A stretch of 64,000 nt of DNA from Calocera cornea HHB12733 (GCA_001632435.1 KV424054.1:23330-87329), one strand, 5' to 3'. Numbered from the stretch's first letter, positions 1 to 13,459 are shown. The notes: generated by a model not told the origin, from the sequence alone. Program-made: numbers and translations.

Positions 1-705
1 GTGTCTCCAGCTGGCGGCGCAGCTCTTCCTCCCGGTCCCTCGAGACGGCGACTTCGAGGTTGACGTCTGGGCATGCTGTCAGCGGGCCCAACGGGCTGCA
101 GCGAAGCGCGCGGCGCACCTCTGAGCTCGTCCCGGAGCCGCTGCATCTCCTCCTCCTGCGCGGCCTTGGACATGAGCTCATGCTCGAGCATGATCTTCTC
201 CTCCGTCGCGCGGTTGAAGCGCTCCTCCATCTCGGCGAGGCTGCTCTGCGCATAGCGCTCGTTCCGCTCCAGGTCGTCGTTGCCCATCTCGAGCTCCCGC
301 ACCTGCGTCTTGTACTCGCTCGTCATCTTGCGCAGCGAGTCCAGCTCCCGCTGCAGCGAGCTCGTCGTCGTGTTGAACGTCGCTTGCAGCTTCATGAACT
401 TTGCCTGCAACGCGAATGGCGAAGCGATGAGCACGCGCCCGACGCGACAGAGCACGCGACGGCCAGCGACGCACCTTCCACTCGTCCCTCTCGCCCTCGA
501 GCCTGTCGGCCCTCTTCCTCTCCGCACCCAAGCTCTGCTCCGTCGCGGCGAGCTCATCCTGGAAGAGCTTCTCGAGGTCCGCGGCCTGCTCCTGCCACTC
601 CCTCAGGTCCTCGGACGTGTCGTCCAGCGCCCGGGCCTTGTCGATGTACATTGTGCGCCACTCGTCGGCGGAGTGCGCCGAGAGGGGGTCGAACCTGCAT
701 GTCAT
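1..705 (-). CDS. nudE: nuclear distribution protein NudE homologue, 3' end outside the window
   Basis: NudE/Ndel1 proteins bind Lis1 and dynein and act in nuclear migration. Three exons are visible: 705-475, 404-119 and 66-1 (phases 0 and 1 agree). They encode about 194 residues of charged heptad-rich coiled coil. Signature stretches are ERDEWKAKF at the first splice junction, LEMGNDDLERNER, the following EEKIMLEHEL and RDELRDVNLEV, all typical of the NudE N-terminal coiled coil. The C-terminal NUDE_C region lies beyond position 1. The start at 705 is the first ATG in frame just before FDPLSAHSADEWR; an upstream non-coding or short coding exon with an acceptor at about 700 is possible. The family assignment comes from recognising the motifs, without a search. 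Confidence 0.85.
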
Positions 706-1641
706 ACACGCACGTGAGGAGCGCCGCGCGGCCGGAAGAGCACAGCAGCACGCACGCAGCCACCTCGTCCTCGCCGCCTCCCATGCTTGGCGTGCCTCCG
801 GGCAGCGGAGGGTGTGATGGGGCAGTGCCTCCCCACAGCGGAGGGCGGGATTGTCAGGCAGCAGAGGGCGTGATCGGCCAGTCCCTTCCTGCAGGTAGTT
901 CCTCCTCCGTAGCGGTAGTTGGGCAGTCCTAGGACAATGCAGGCCGTCAGCCTCCTCTCCAGCGGCGCCTTGAGCGGCGGGTGCCGGCGGGGGCAGCGTA
1001 CTGTACTGACCTGTACTGTACTGTGCGGTACTGGCAGCAGAGGCAGTCGGCAATTCCCCTCGAACTGGACTGGTCTGGACTGGTCTGGACGCTGGTGCTA
1101 GTGCTGAGAAGGGCGTAGCCGCTGTGCTGTGCTGTGCTGTGGTCGGGGTCGGGTCGGGTCGTAGCCGCTGTGCTGTGGTCGGCGTCGGCGGTGTGGGCTA
1201 GTGAGTCGTCGACGGCTCCTCTGACTGCGGGCTCGGGAGTGGCGCACTGCCACTGACAACGCGCCTGCCCGGGCACGTGATTATCGTGTCCCCTCCCGTC
1301 CGAGTCCCGCCGTGGACCACTGTACTGTACTGTACTGTACTGTACTGTGCAGTATGGTCGGACACTCCAGTGCAGTGCAGTCCAGTAGTGCCAGACTGTA
1401 CTAGTCGCCCTCCGCCTGACCGGCACCGGTCGCATCATACATACAGTACCCGTCCATGCCCTTCCCTCAATTGCAGCCGACGCTCCCGCGGGCAGTCGCA
1501 CTAGTACTCAGTCACTGATCTGGCAACTTATGCTCATCTTGGTATCCTGTTCCTCCCCGCGCCGTGCATCCCGCTCTGTCTCACTGTCTCTTCCAATGCG
1601 GAGTCTCTTGCCCACATGCCTGCCCGTCCGGCTCTCTATGT
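706..1641. other. intergenic, GC-rich with CTGTA-type short repeats
   Basis: No gene was recognised. The stretch is rich in tandem short repeats: TACTG/CTGTA runs near 1000-1030 and 1319-1348, TGGTCTGGAC twice near 1069-1090, GTGCTGTGCT and GGGTCGGGTC runs near 1120-1165. It separates nudE and the old yellow enzyme gene, both on the minus strand. Confidence 0.6.
1319..1348. repeat. TACTG pentanucleotide microsatellite
   Basis: Five to six tandem TACTG units are directly visible. Shorter copies of the same unit occur at 1000-1030 and single copies recur across the first 10 kb. Confidence 0.85.
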
Positions 1642-3447
<1,806 letters not shown>

Positions 3448-3929
3448 GCTTGTGTGGCTGCTGCCGTCACTGCTCACTGCTCACTGGGTGGGCGTGGGGG
3501 TGGGGAGGGCCGCCCGGGCAGTTATAGCATCGCCGCGCGCGACCCGGGGCCCGCCGCTCACGTCATCGCAGGTCGAGTCACGGCGTTAATATAATAATAT
3601 AATAATAACGTAAGCTATTCTTATTATTAATTAATGTTACCTAATCTTGAATGTTACCTAATCTTGGGGCGCAATGTTCATCACCTTTTCTGACATTTTG
3701 CCAAGTATTTGATAGTTGATAGTGCTCCATCATTTAATCCCAAGTAACCACCCAGAAAAGACCAACAGGTGCTGCCAGATCCATTTGCAATATGGTATCC
3801 TGATTCTTTGTCTGCTGTCATGCAGCCCCAAAGTAGTCAATAATTGATTGCGTTTCATTGTAACATTGCACAGAGAGACCCAGCCCCAAAGGGTCAGACC
3901 CTTGTATTAATAACGTTCAAGCGTGCTGT
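3448..3929. other. intergenic, AT-rich island
   Basis: No gene. The stretch 3585-3930 is much richer in A+T than its surroundings, with a TAATA run at 3588-3612 and a duplicated AATGTTACCTAATCTTG near 3634-3665. It may be a remnant of an inserted element next to the decayed oxidoreductase copy, but no termini were recognised. Confidence 0.5.
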
Positions 3930-4560
3930 CCGTAGTAACGCCCACCGCCCGCCTGCAGCGCTCGGTCGCCGCTGCGAACTCAGCCACAACGCTCCGCACA
4001 CCGTCCTTCGTCAGGACTCGGCAGCTCCCGGATATAACAATACTCATTCAACGGCATCCCCCGCATGGCACCGTACGCGCATGAAGCACCTCGTCAGAGT
4101 ACACACTGGAATCCGCACCATCGTCCATCGTCCATCGTCCATCGTCCGGCCACCCACCGTCCTCCTTCGCAGCCATCGAACAGCATGGCGCACGGTGCAC
4201 CCCGGATTGTGTACTGCACGGCATCAGCCAGCCAGTCGCGTACAGTCCCAGGCCCCGTTCTCAGTCGACGGGCACATCGGCGGAATGGCAGCCCAGATCC
4301 CGTTCTTGGACTGGACGGTGTGGGTTGCTCGCGGCTGGAAGAGGACGAGGAGGGCGGCGCGGGGAGAGGTCTCAGCAGGGATGCAGTGATAGGAGGAGAA
4401 GGGAGATACAGTACGTACGCGTACCTGCTGGAAGGGGGCTCTGCGGGGAGCGGCGTTCAGCTGATGGATAGACGGGTTCTGCCTAACGGCCGGGCACGCG
4501 GTCGTTATTGAGGCTTCTTTCTGACCGGAGCGTCTCCCATGTTGGTCGTGCACTGTTGAG
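3930..4560 (-). pseudogene. decayed old yellow enzyme copy 1
   Basis: Three blocks read on the minus strand match the intact gene at 1642-3447 in the same order. The block at 3950-4050 matches the [17 protein letters not shown] region (2535-2640), 4255-4350 matches the [15 protein letters not shown] region (3105-3235), and 4460-4530 matches the [18 protein letters not shown] region of exon 1 (3370-3440). The middle (the HAGRK region) is missing and no open frame survives. Blocks were matched by eye, so the limits are approximate. Confidence 0.65.
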
Positions 4561-5646
4561 CCAGTTGTGGTCCAGCTGGTCTGGGTGATAGTAGCAGCAG
4601 AATAAGTCGTGCTTTTCCTCCGTTCTTGAGAGCAGCATCATACGAGTGAGTACATCCGTGAGCAACTTGACTGCAGTGTACAGTGATGCCTCAGCGAGCA
4701 CATTGCCGCAATCGTCCGACAGCGACTCGACGCATGTGAGGGGTTGCTGTGGGCCTTGATCCGATCCCGTGCAGCGCGGCCCGGCTTCATGCTTCCAGTT
4801 CTGTCGTCGGGATGCTCGTGCAGGGTTGAAGCTGTTGCCTGGTGAGCTGCCTCAGACCGGCCGGGAGAAGGTCGGGCCGACCCAGTCAAGATCCGAGACG
4901 GGAAGCCTTGCTGCGTCATTGCCGTCCTATGCAGAGCAGCTTCGACCCGTCCCGATCCGGATTCCTCATTCCGGGCGCTCTCATCCGCTCCTCCAGGCTG
5001 TGTACCACGCCGAGCTGGGATCCAAAGCTGCAGCGTAGCACGGTATGTTGGGGATCGGATGTTCCGGCCGTCCGACACTCACGCAAGGACGGAGCAAGCC
5101 GTTGCTCGCTCGTGTGCGTACAGTGTATACCCGCCGCTGCCAGGCTGCAGCCCGGCCCCGCTCTGGCCCGCCGCGGCTGCCCATGTCGCCCGGTGCACTC
5201 ATACCGACCCGGCGTGCGGCGGCGGCATCCGTCCTTGAACCTCATGCGCCGACCGCCGCCCGCTGGGTCCACTACCGAGTCGGAAGCCCGGACCAGCGTC
5301 CAGGACGTCCGAGTCGGCTCGGAGTCCGGACCGCGAGTGGCGGCTGGGCGGCAAGCTGATAGGCCTCAGAAGGCGTCCCCGGGTGTGTGTGCTTGCAGTC
5401 ACTGGTGGATGACTCGTTGGGCGGCGCACACGATCGGCGGGGTTGGGGCCGTGCGCACGTGATTGACGCGGTGTTGGCGGTGCGGCTGAGGCTGAGGGCG
5501 AGGGCAACTCGACTGTGCCGCTGTGCCGCTGTGTGGGCGACTGTCGACGTCGGCGTTGACTGTCGACTGGACGACTGTATAGCTGTATACCCGATCACAG
5601 CCCGACCTGTGAGCTAGGACTAGACGGGCCTGGCGTGCTGCTGCTC
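4561..5646. other. intergenic, no recognised gene
   Basis: GC-rich sequence between the two old yellow enzyme relics. Many open frames exist on both strands, but none resembles a known protein or shows a convincing exon structure. Confidence 0.5.
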
Positions 5647-7180
5647 ATGACGAACCGGGCACCGACTCCCCACATCGACACGAATCCACGACTATCGATG
5701 CACAAACGACCCGTGCCCGGCGCGCACCATTCTAAGTTCCCGCTCAACGACCCGCCCGGCCCATCGGCGCTGCTTTCCCCGCCGGGCGCCCCGCCACCTG
5801 CACCATGGACGGCTAACCCCACGCCGTCTCCCGCAGAGCACCCGCGCGCGCAACAAAGCCCTGCCAACCTCTTCCATCCCCTCCCGGCTCCCTAACGCTC
5901 AAGAACCGCGTATGGGTATCGCGGATGTGCCAGTCCTCAAGCGAGCACAGGCATGCGACGCACTGGCATTTCGTGCATATTGGGGCGCCTCATCCCCTCC
6001 CTGCTCTGCCTGCGCTTGCCTCTCAGCGTTGCTGCGTTGCTGCACCGCCCACGCCTGTTACAGGGCTTCGCACCGCGCGGCGCCGGTGCGCTCATAGTGG
6101 AAGCGATGTCGGTCAGGCCGAACGGGCGCGAGTGCACCGGGCTCTGGCAGGAGAGCCAGACCCCCTCTCAAACACATCGTGGACTTTGGGCGTGCCCAGG
6201 ACGCCAGGGCGGGTCATCGGCCTGCAGCTCGCGCGCGCGGGGAGCAAGGCAAGCCGCGCGCGGCGTCGGTGCAGGACACCGACGGGCGGAACAGGGAGCT
6301 GCCCAAGGAGCTGGTGAGGGTTGCGAGTGTGGACGAGGGCGGTGGCCCCAGGATGGTCAGTCCCGCTACTGCATCCCGTCTGCTCCCTTCACTGTGGCAC
6401 GCCCCGCTCCTCTCGGCGTTGCAGTACCACGCTGTGCGCAGTCGTAGGCGGTAGGCCCATCGGCTAGGACCTGGGCTTCCAACAGCCCCCAGAGCTCACC
6501 CAGGGGGCCAGGCCGGGTGGTGCAGGCGTTGGTAGCTGCTGCCGAGCGGCCGAGCGCGCGGGGTGCGCGTCCTTCCCTTGCTTGCTGCCACAGCCGGCGT
6601 ACCCCGCTGACCTGCGGGTTCTCGTGCAGTCGACTTCGTCGAGATCCTCGGCGCACACGCCCGCCTGCTCTCCCCGCTCTCGACACCGCCCAGCCTAGAC
6701 CCGTGGCAGCGCGCACCCCAACCGGGTGGCTGCCTGTACAAGTGAAGTAACGCCGCCTGGCAAGCACAGGCCCTCTTCTTCCGCGCCTCCACCTCCGACC
6801 GGCCGCGGGCCGGAGCAGGAGCAGGAGCAGGACCCCGCCCCGGGCGCGTGGCTGCATTGGGGTCGCGATCGAGCAGGCTCCTGTGCTCGCGTTGACCTGC
6901 TCTGCGCGCTGCCCGCCGTGTCCAGGGCGGGCGGGCGACTGGCTGCAGGCTCGCGCCAAGTCCACGCCGGGGTCCAAGTGCCCTTCTCCTTCTGCGCGCA
7001 CATCAAGCGCACGCGCCGTCCGCTCGTCATGGCCAGCGCAGGCGGACTGCGGACGGGATGTTCGGGCCAGTGGGAAGCGAGTTGCGCAGGCACGGCGAGT
7101 GGATTGGCCGCTGTACGCGCCGGCGAGTGGGCGTGCCCGGCCACCCGCTGCAGTACGGTAGGGCGTGGGGTGGCCAGCGG
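5647..7180 (+). pseudogene. decayed old yellow enzyme copy 2
   Basis: Full-length but degraded relic on the opposite strand to the intact gene. The start region at 5647-5800 matches exon 1 (RPVPGAHHSKFPLNDPP in place of [15 protein letters not shown]). Positions 5900-5990 give LKNRVW, MCQSSSEHRHATHWH and FVHIGA. Then follow GFAPRGAGALIVEA near 6065, VDFVEILGAHARLLS near 6630, a fragment matching GYQVPFAAAIKH near 6975, and ELRRHGEW with LQYGRAWG near 7080-7170. Frames shift repeatedly, and the HAGRK and RTDAYGG motifs are damaged. It is a dead copy in inverted orientation relative to the parent. Confidence 0.75.
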
Positions 7181-8369
7181 CCAGCGGCCAGCGGGCAGGG
7201 GACAATACGATCTATGCGCTCCGTTTTCTACCCAGGGCGGCCGGGCCTCGGGCAGCCCGTCTCCGCCCCTCGCGAGTCGGGTAGGGGTACTGTCGCTGTA
7301 GCCGTACGACCAGCCCACAGCGCGCTACCGACGTGCGCACCGGTACTGCGTACTGCGTACTGCATACCGCGTGCCCGTGGTCCTGGCTCGCCTCGCGCGT
7401 GCACACCATGAGCGCGAGAGCGGTGGCTCGCCCATCCCGGGGTACAGGTACAGGTACAGTATGTATGTATGTGCGGGCCCGGGCGAGTCTGGGGCCATCT
7501 CCCGCTCCGGCGCAACAGCTTGCTCGGCCCGTCCGCCCGGTGCTCGGTGCCCGGTGCTCAGTGGACCGCTGTCCCAACCCCCGGTGCGCACTGCAGATGG
7601 ATTGAAGACCAGTACTGCCAGGCCGAAGCCGTTCATCGCCAGCCGAAGACCGGATCCGTCACGTGCCGCGTGAGATTACGGAGATGGCCCCCATCGGGTC
7701 GCATTCATTCCACGCTTGTCTCGCCTCTCGCGGTTGCATCCCCGGCCCCGGCCCCGGCCCTGGCCCCGGACTGTACATCCCCGCCCCGCCTCGCCGCCCA
7801 CGCCGGCAGTTCTCCCAGAGCATGCACATGCACAGCGACGTACTGCACGTACTGCGATACCGCACCGAACCGCACCAGCGGGGACGGGCTGCTGTCCACC
7901 CCCGCCCGCATCGCGCAATGTCGCACCATGATGGCGCACTGGCGCACTGGAAGTGTACGGCGACGCTCCCTATCTGGCCCGGGTGCAGGCTGCATATACA
8001 GAACAGCTGGGGCTACACGCTCCACGGCATGAACGATCTGCACTGTACGGCACGGTACGGCGAGACGGGCAGGGCTGCAGGCCAACGCAGGCCGCACACG
8101 CCGTCCCCTCCCATCTCTCCTCGCAGCGCCTTCTCCCGCGCCTGCTCCCCGTGCTCGGCGGGCGCAGCGGGCTCTACAACCTTCTGTCGCCCTTGGACGC
8201 TCGACTTTCAGGCTCTACGACTCAGGCTCTACGACTCAGGCTCAAGCTCAGGCTCAGGCTCAAGACCAGGATCAGGGGGCTCAGGGCTGCTTGATTGGTC
8301 AGTACGTGTCGCTGGTCGCGGCTGACCGAGCGCACTCCCTCTGTACTGTATATACAGTAGCGGTGAGCC
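7181..8369. other. intergenic with simple repeats
   Basis: No gene recognised. It holds TGCGTACTGCGTACTGCATAC near 7346, a CCCCGG run at 7739-7771, and a direct repeat of CAGGCTCTACGACT and CAGGCTCAAG at 8208-8262. A TATATA motif at about 8349 precedes the first CmcJ gene. Confidence 0.5.
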
Positions 8370-8437
8370 GTGCTACGTGCTACATGCCCCTGCCCCTGCC
8401 CGCTGTCCCCTCCCCTCCCCGTCTCCCCCGAACCGCA

Positions 8438-8438
<1 letters not shown>

Positions 8439-8525
<87 letters not shown>
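8439..8525. repeat. 87-nt poly-C homopolymer at the 5' end of CmcJ copy 1
   Basis: An uninterrupted run of C, counted directly. It lies immediately before the codons that match residues 2 onward of the paralogues (PVPTPHAV versus PVATPQTV). The true length is uncertain, because such runs are hard to sequence. Confidence 0.9.
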
Positions 8526-9653
8526 ACGCCCGTCCCAACGCCGCACGCCGTCCCCGCGCTCCTCTCCTTCCTCTCCCCGGCCCTCAAGGCGAAGCCCTAC
8601 ACCAAGTCGACGTCTGGCGAGACGAACGTGATCAGCGAGGAGCGTACGGTGCCCGTCACGGACCTGCGCTCGCTGCCCGAGAGCGACCTGCAGGCGTTCA
8701 CGACGGACACGAGCGGGTTCCAGTGGGTCAAACACGAGAGCAAGTTGAGTGGCGACGAGCTGCTCGACGAGGAGAGCATCAAGCGCGTTTACTACCCCGA
8801 GGTGGACGCGTGAGTGCGCATGCCACCCTCGCCAGCGCCCTCCCTGACACAACCGCAGCTTCCTCAAGTCCCGCCTCGGCGCCAAGCGCACCTTCATCTT
8901 CGACCACACGACGCGCCGCGCCCCTCCGCGCGGGGAGAAAGTCGACTTCGGGCGCGACCCGAACGCGCGCGGGCCCGTCCACCGCGCCCACGTCGACCAG
9001 TCCCGCAGCGCGGGCGCGGAGCGCGTCTTCGTACACATGGGCGAGGAGGCCGAGCGCCTCAGCAGGGGCAGGGTCCAGATCGTCAATGTTTGGAGGCCGA
9101 TAAGGGGCCCGGTGAGTGCGCGCTTTTGCTGCTGCTGCTGCTGCTGCCCGGGCGGGCGTGGACATGGCTGATCGGAGGGTGGGACTTGTGCGCGCAGGTC
9201 ACGGACTGGCCCCTCGCCGTCGCCGATTACAGGAGCGTCGACCCCGAGACGGACCTGCAGTGAGCACTCCTCCCCCCCGTCTCCCTCCGCGGAGCGGCAT
9301 CCCCAACCCCCGGAGCAGCAGCAGCTGACGCCCCACCCCTCCCCCGCAGGCCAACAGACCTCATCTACCCGCACCGCGTGGGGGAGACGCTCTCGGTGCG
9401 GTACAGCCCGCGCCAGCGGTGGTACTACATCTCCGAGCAGCAGCCGGAGGACGTCCTCCTGCTCAAGTGCTACGAGTCCGAGTCCGAGTCCGAGTCCGAC
9501 TCCCTGTCCGACACGCCGGGCGCAGACGGGGTGCAGAAGGGCAGGGCGCTGCTCACCCCGCACACGGCCTTCTGGAACCCGGAGAGCGGGGGGAGGGAGG
9601 GCGAGCCCAGGCAGAGCATAGAGGTCAGGGCGCTGGTGTTTTATTCGGATTAG
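8526..9653 (+). CDS. CmcJ/NvfI-family non-haem iron oxygenase, copy 1 (start codon lost or altered)
   Basis: Member of the CmcJ/NvfI/AsaB family of iron-dependent oxygenases or desaturases of secondary metabolism; the substrate is unknown. Exons end or start at 8809, 8859-9111, 9198-9259 and 9350-9653. Exon 2 (253 nt) and exon 3 (62 nt) have the same length and phase as in copies 2 and 3. Motifs: TFIFDHTTRRAPP, AHVDQ (H-x-D), VQIVNVWRPIRGP, TPHTAF (third histidine) and RQSIEVRALVFY at the C-terminus. Where the paralogues start with ATG, this copy has ACG directly after the 87-nt C run, and no ATG is in frame in exon 1. The ATG at 8384 is in another frame and would read into the gene only if the run were one C shorter or two longer. 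An acidic ESESESESD repeat is inserted near 9470. It is either a pseudogene by loss of start or a gene read through poly-proline. Confidence 0.7.
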
Positions 9654-10381
9654 GCGGCGGGGAGGTGCCGGCAAGTAGGGCTGGGCAGAGTCGCCGGCAA
9701 ACGCAGCGCAGTGGGCTGGATGGGCCGCGATTGGTGCTTCACACAAGTCAGACGCGGGAAGCGCAGGAGCTGGATCATGTGCGCTGTACACCATGGAACG
9801 TATAACGTATACGGTAGCGTCAGACCGCCTGCTCACGTAGGAGCGCGTCAGTGCACACCAGAAAACGTACAGTACAGTGCCCTACGATGCGTCGCAGTGT
9901 GCTCCATTCGTCCGCGCTCGTCCGCGCGGCCGTCCGAGTCAAACACCCGTAACACGCACACTCACACGCACATGCACATGCACACGCGCCCGCGCCCGAT
10001 CTGGCACCCCACCCCAACACATCCCAACTTCCAGCAGTCATCACCACTATCGTTGGTCCGCATGGCCCGCCCCGGCCGAGCCCGACAGTCCACCCAGGCT
10101 TCTCCAGGCTCCGGAAGACGGTGCAAGGGCAGACTGGCAGCTGTCAACTGAACAACTATGACGCCATTCTAGCACCACCTCGTCTGCGGTGCTTCGTGAA
10201 TAATGACATTCTTCTCCCTGGCAACTTGCTGACTGAGCGTGCCAGTGCTAACGTACAGTATAAAGCGGCTGGCCCATCCCCGCCAGCGATTGGCGATCCG
10301 CGCCCGTTGCACTCTTCTTGTTTCCAGCTTGAATTCCAGTCCCTCGTACCTTCCAGACAGAACAAAGAAACAAGCAACACG
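9654..10381. promoter_or_regulatory. intergenic between CmcJ copies 1 and 2, with TATA box
   Basis: A TATAAA at 10259-10264 lies about 120 nt before the ATG of copy 2. A CA-rich microsatellite (ACACGCACACTCACACGCACATGCACATGCAC in part) runs over 9951-9985. No gene was recognised in the rest. Confidence 0.5.
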
Positions 10382-11395
10382 ATGCCGGTCGCGACGCCCC
10401 AGACGCTCAGCGCGGACATCCCCTTCCTCTCCCCCGCGCTCAAGGAGAAGCCCTACCGGTACACCACCACCGCCGCCACGAACATCATCACCGAGGAGCA
10501 CGCGGTGCAGCTCACGGACTTGCGCTCGCTGCCCGAGAGCAAGCTCGGGGGGTTCACGACGGACACGAGCGGGTTCCAGTGGGTCAAGCATCAGAGCAAG
10601 CTGAGCGGCGACGAGCTGTTCGACGAGGACAAGATCAGGAATGAATATTATCCGGAGGTCGATGCGTACGTAAACCCGTCAGAGGCAGCCCCCTGTGTAA
10701 GATGTTGAACCTGGGCCAGATTCCTCAAGAGCTTCCTCGGTGCAAAGCGCACTTTCATCTTCGACCACACAACGCGCCGCGCCCCTCCTCCCGGTCAGAA
10801 GCCCGTCCAGACGCGCGACCCCGCGAACAGGACGACGACGCCGGGTGCGCATGTAGACCAGACGCCCAAGGCCGGCGCGGCGCGCGTGTTCTACCACCTG
10901 CCTGAGGAGGCGGAGCGCCTGAGCAAGGGCAGGGTGCAGATCATCAATTTCTGGAGGCCGATTCGCGGGCCGGTGAGTTGGGCTGGGCCGAGGAGCGAGG
11001 AAGACGCTGATGACCATGTGTATTGCAGGTTCGGGACTACCCCCTGGCTGTTGCCGACTATCGCAGCACCAACCCTGAGACGGACCTCCAGTGAGTACAG
11101 GCGTATGCGTCGTGGCGACGGGGCGCTGAGCGGTGACAGGGCCAACGACCTGATTTACCCAGACCGCACCGGGGAGACGTACTCCGTGAGATACGGCGAC
11201 CACCAGAAGTGGTATTATATCAAGGACCAGCAGCCGGACGATGTGCTGCTCCTCAAGTGCTACGAGTCCGAGGTCGTCCCCGGGCGCGCGCTGCTGACGC
11301 CGCACACCGCGTTCTACAACCCGGAGAGCGAGAAGCAAGAGTTCGAGCCGAGGCAGAGCATCGAGGTCCGTGTACTGGTGTTTTATACTGACTGA
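10382..11395 (+). CDS. CmcJ/NvfI-family non-haem iron oxygenase, copy 2 (284 aa)
   Basis: Four exons: 10382-10665, 10720-10972, 11029-11090, 11140-11395. Phases agree and the total is 285 codons. The family includes CmcJ (cephamycin), AsaB (aspergillic acid) and NvfI (novofumigatonin endoperoxidase). Candidate iron ligands are H139 and D141 in AHVDQ and H255 in TPHTAF; R271 and R277 lie in RQSIEVR. IINFWRPIRGP and PLAVADYRS are also family signatures. The start is fixed by MPVATPQT, shared with copy 3, and follows a TATA box by about 120 nt. The three copies align over their whole length. No signal peptide or membrane segment is visible. The substrate is unknown; the family call is from motif recognition. 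Confidence 0.87.
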
Positions 11396-12195
11396 GGTAG
11401 CTGTTGTACGATGGATGGATGTGTTGTAAACTTGAACAAAAGCATGGTCGGTGTTGTGTAGTCGTCCGTGTGATACACCGGCCCATATCGATGTTTGATG
11501 AGCACGCCAGTTGTCGCGCGCTTGCGAGCTGGCCGCCGGTCTCGCTCCGCGCACTACCGTCCGCGACCAAAGACGCACATCTTGATGACCCGCGTGTCGC
11601 AGAATAGCATCCAGAACCGGAGTAGTACGTCGAGGCACGTGGGGGCGAGACGCTCGTTCGGGACATCAGCGGGCGCGCTTGCTACTTGATACCTTCGGAC
11701 GCCGATCACCGAAGAAGATCTTGCGAGCGAGAGAGAGAAGCGGGCAGATATCCGATTTCTTGGGGCTGAGGTTCGGGAGATTGACGACCTCGACACCGAT
11801 CAGCGACAAAGATCTGGCGAGCGAGCGAGAGAAGCGGGCAGCTACCGTATCCGGCTTCTGAATTTTCTGGCTGATGCTTCCAAGCAGTCATGGCCCCTCG
11901 AGCCCCGTGCACATAGCCAGCGTGACACGGTAGGACCCGGATTGGGCGCCGTGGAGCCGGCAGGCGGGAGTTACAGTAGCGAGTGTGAACTCGGTCCGCC
12001 TTGAGCCGCACTGCTGTCCGAGAGCGTATACGGCTATCGGCTCTAGCGAGAATGAGGGATGTCAGATGTACGGCGGGGCGTTGGAAGGTCGAGGGAAGAT
12101 CTTGTCGGCGTTCTGTATACATTCGTGCGTGTCAGGCGGTGGCCGTACGTCCCGGTGGTTGACGAGCACGCCAATTGTCGCGGGCTGGAGCGAAG
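11396..12195. repeat. CmcJ 3' flank with internal direct repeats
   Basis: Two imperfect copies of an approximately 60-nt unit lie at 11704-11761 and 11797-11870; both contain GATCTTGCGAGCGAG-like and AGAGAAGCGGGCAG. The motif GAGCACGCCAGTTGTCGCG at about 11499 recurs as GAGCACGCCAATTGTCGCG at about 12163 and, degraded, at about 25353 beyond the transposon. No gene was recognised. Confidence 0.6.
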
Positions 12196-12203
12196 GCCGG
12201 CGC
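12196..12203. repeat. 8-bp target site duplication, left
   Basis: GCCGGCGC directly abuts the hAT terminus TAGGGATGCCG and is repeated exactly at the right end (24712-24719). Eight base pairs is the hAT family's duplication length. Confidence 0.92.
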
Positions 12204-12214
12204 TAGGGATGCCG
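12204..12214 (+). repeat. hAT left terminal inverted repeat
   Basis: TAGGGATGCCG is the exact reverse complement of 24701-24711. GGTTC-containing subterminal repeats follow. Confidence 0.92.
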
Positions 12215-12356
12215 AAGTCCGGTCCTGGTTCGGGTCGGTCCAGGACCATTTGAGATTTCAGCACAAAGGTCGTTCTGGTCCAGTTCGAGTTCTGGTTCAA
12301 CTTTGAACTGGTTCAGAACCAGTTCTGAACTGGTTCCAATACATTGGGCCCTGTAT

Positions 12357-13053
12357 CTAATCGTCTGACAAAAGTGTAATGAGATCCTCCGGTAAATCTT
12401 GTTGCCATATCTCCGCAACTGCTTCTTGCACCCGGGCTGTATGATATGCAGCCTGCTCTGCCTTTGTCAACCCTGTCATCTGCTCCTTTCGATACCCAGC
12501 CTTTAGAAACTGCAGTGCTTCAAATCGGGTTGATGATAGGCGATTTCGAGTCTTTGTGTCTGTGTTGGAAGCACTGCTCCAGACGCGTTCAACAGCAGTT
12601 GCTGACCCTTGGATTGCCATGTAGTCCATTGCCATTTGTGCAAGGCCCGGGTAGTCAGATCTGCATGCATGCCAGTATGCCAGAACATCTGGTCCACCAG
12701 CATGTGGATGCCGAGTTGGTAGCTCTCATAGGTACACAAGATACTCCGGAGCAGTGTTTGTTGAGTCAAATGGACCCCAAAGGTCATCTTCAACACCAGT
12801 TATGGTAGGCTCGGTCTGTGTTGGAGTAACTTGATAGAAGCGCTTGAATGTAGCTATGAAGGTGTTCTGAGCTTTTTGGGCAAGTGTGTACTGCAGATTG
12901 CTTGGTGACTTTGCGGTCCACCACTCCTCGTCGTCCTCGTCGTACGGGTGATCGAAATAGTTGGTTGGGGCTCGGGTCACAGATTGCGGCGGTGGGGCAG
13001 TGGAACCAGGAGTGGTGGTAGCAGACGAACGGTCTTGCAGAATCTGCACAGGC
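12357..13053 (-). pseudogene. hAT transposase, C-terminal dimerisation part
   Basis: Minus-strand segments give YPGLAQMAMDYMAIQGS, TAVERVWSSASN and TRNRLSSTRFEALQFLK. This is the hAT C-terminal dimerisation domain (the A.S...ER.FS.. and LR...EALQ.LK pattern). An acidic linker DEDDEEWW and KAQNTFIATFKRFYQ precede it, joined by small introns or frame changes. It ends at a stop at 12357-12359, about 150 nt from the transposon end. Its N-terminal continuation is about 9.4 kb away at 22745-24463. About 70 residues expected between the halves were not found. It is probably non-functional. Confidence 0.8.
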
Positions 13054-13459
13054 TAGTCGGGCATTGTTATCAGCACAAGGACACGATGTAATGGGAGACA
13101 TTGGAACGTACGTCTTCAGCCGTGGGTGAGTGTGGTGGCGCGGCTGCTCGCGGCTCATTGGCTGTATGGTGCAGCTTGGGCGGGTAAACCAACAGAGCCT
13201 TTGAGAAGTTGTACGTCATCAATTGTTTAAAGAGGGGGCGGCAGCTTATAGGAAATGATTCGCCTATGTATGCTCTCGTCGGGGGAGAGAGGCGGGCAAG
13301 AGGAAGACGCAGGACACAAGACGTAAAGGCGCGCGTACGCACGCGGGTCGATGGAGTGAGTCACCGCCACAGGATGCATCGCGCCGCGAAGCGTGTGCGG
13401 GACACATTCGGTGCGCCCCTCACCAAGTTCTCACCAACCATCTTGGTCTGCACACAAGA

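Noticed and set aside
60..932. 290-codon plus-strand open frame at the left edge
   Set aside because: It is the shadow of the minus-strand nudE exons, with Arg/Pro/Ser-rich composition typical of antisense reading of GC-rich coding DNA.
8373..9836. 487-codon minus-strand frame with a poly-glycine run
   Set aside because: Antisense of CmcJ copy 1. The poly-Gly comes from the C homopolymer, and the plus-strand exons match two paralogues with conserved splice sites.
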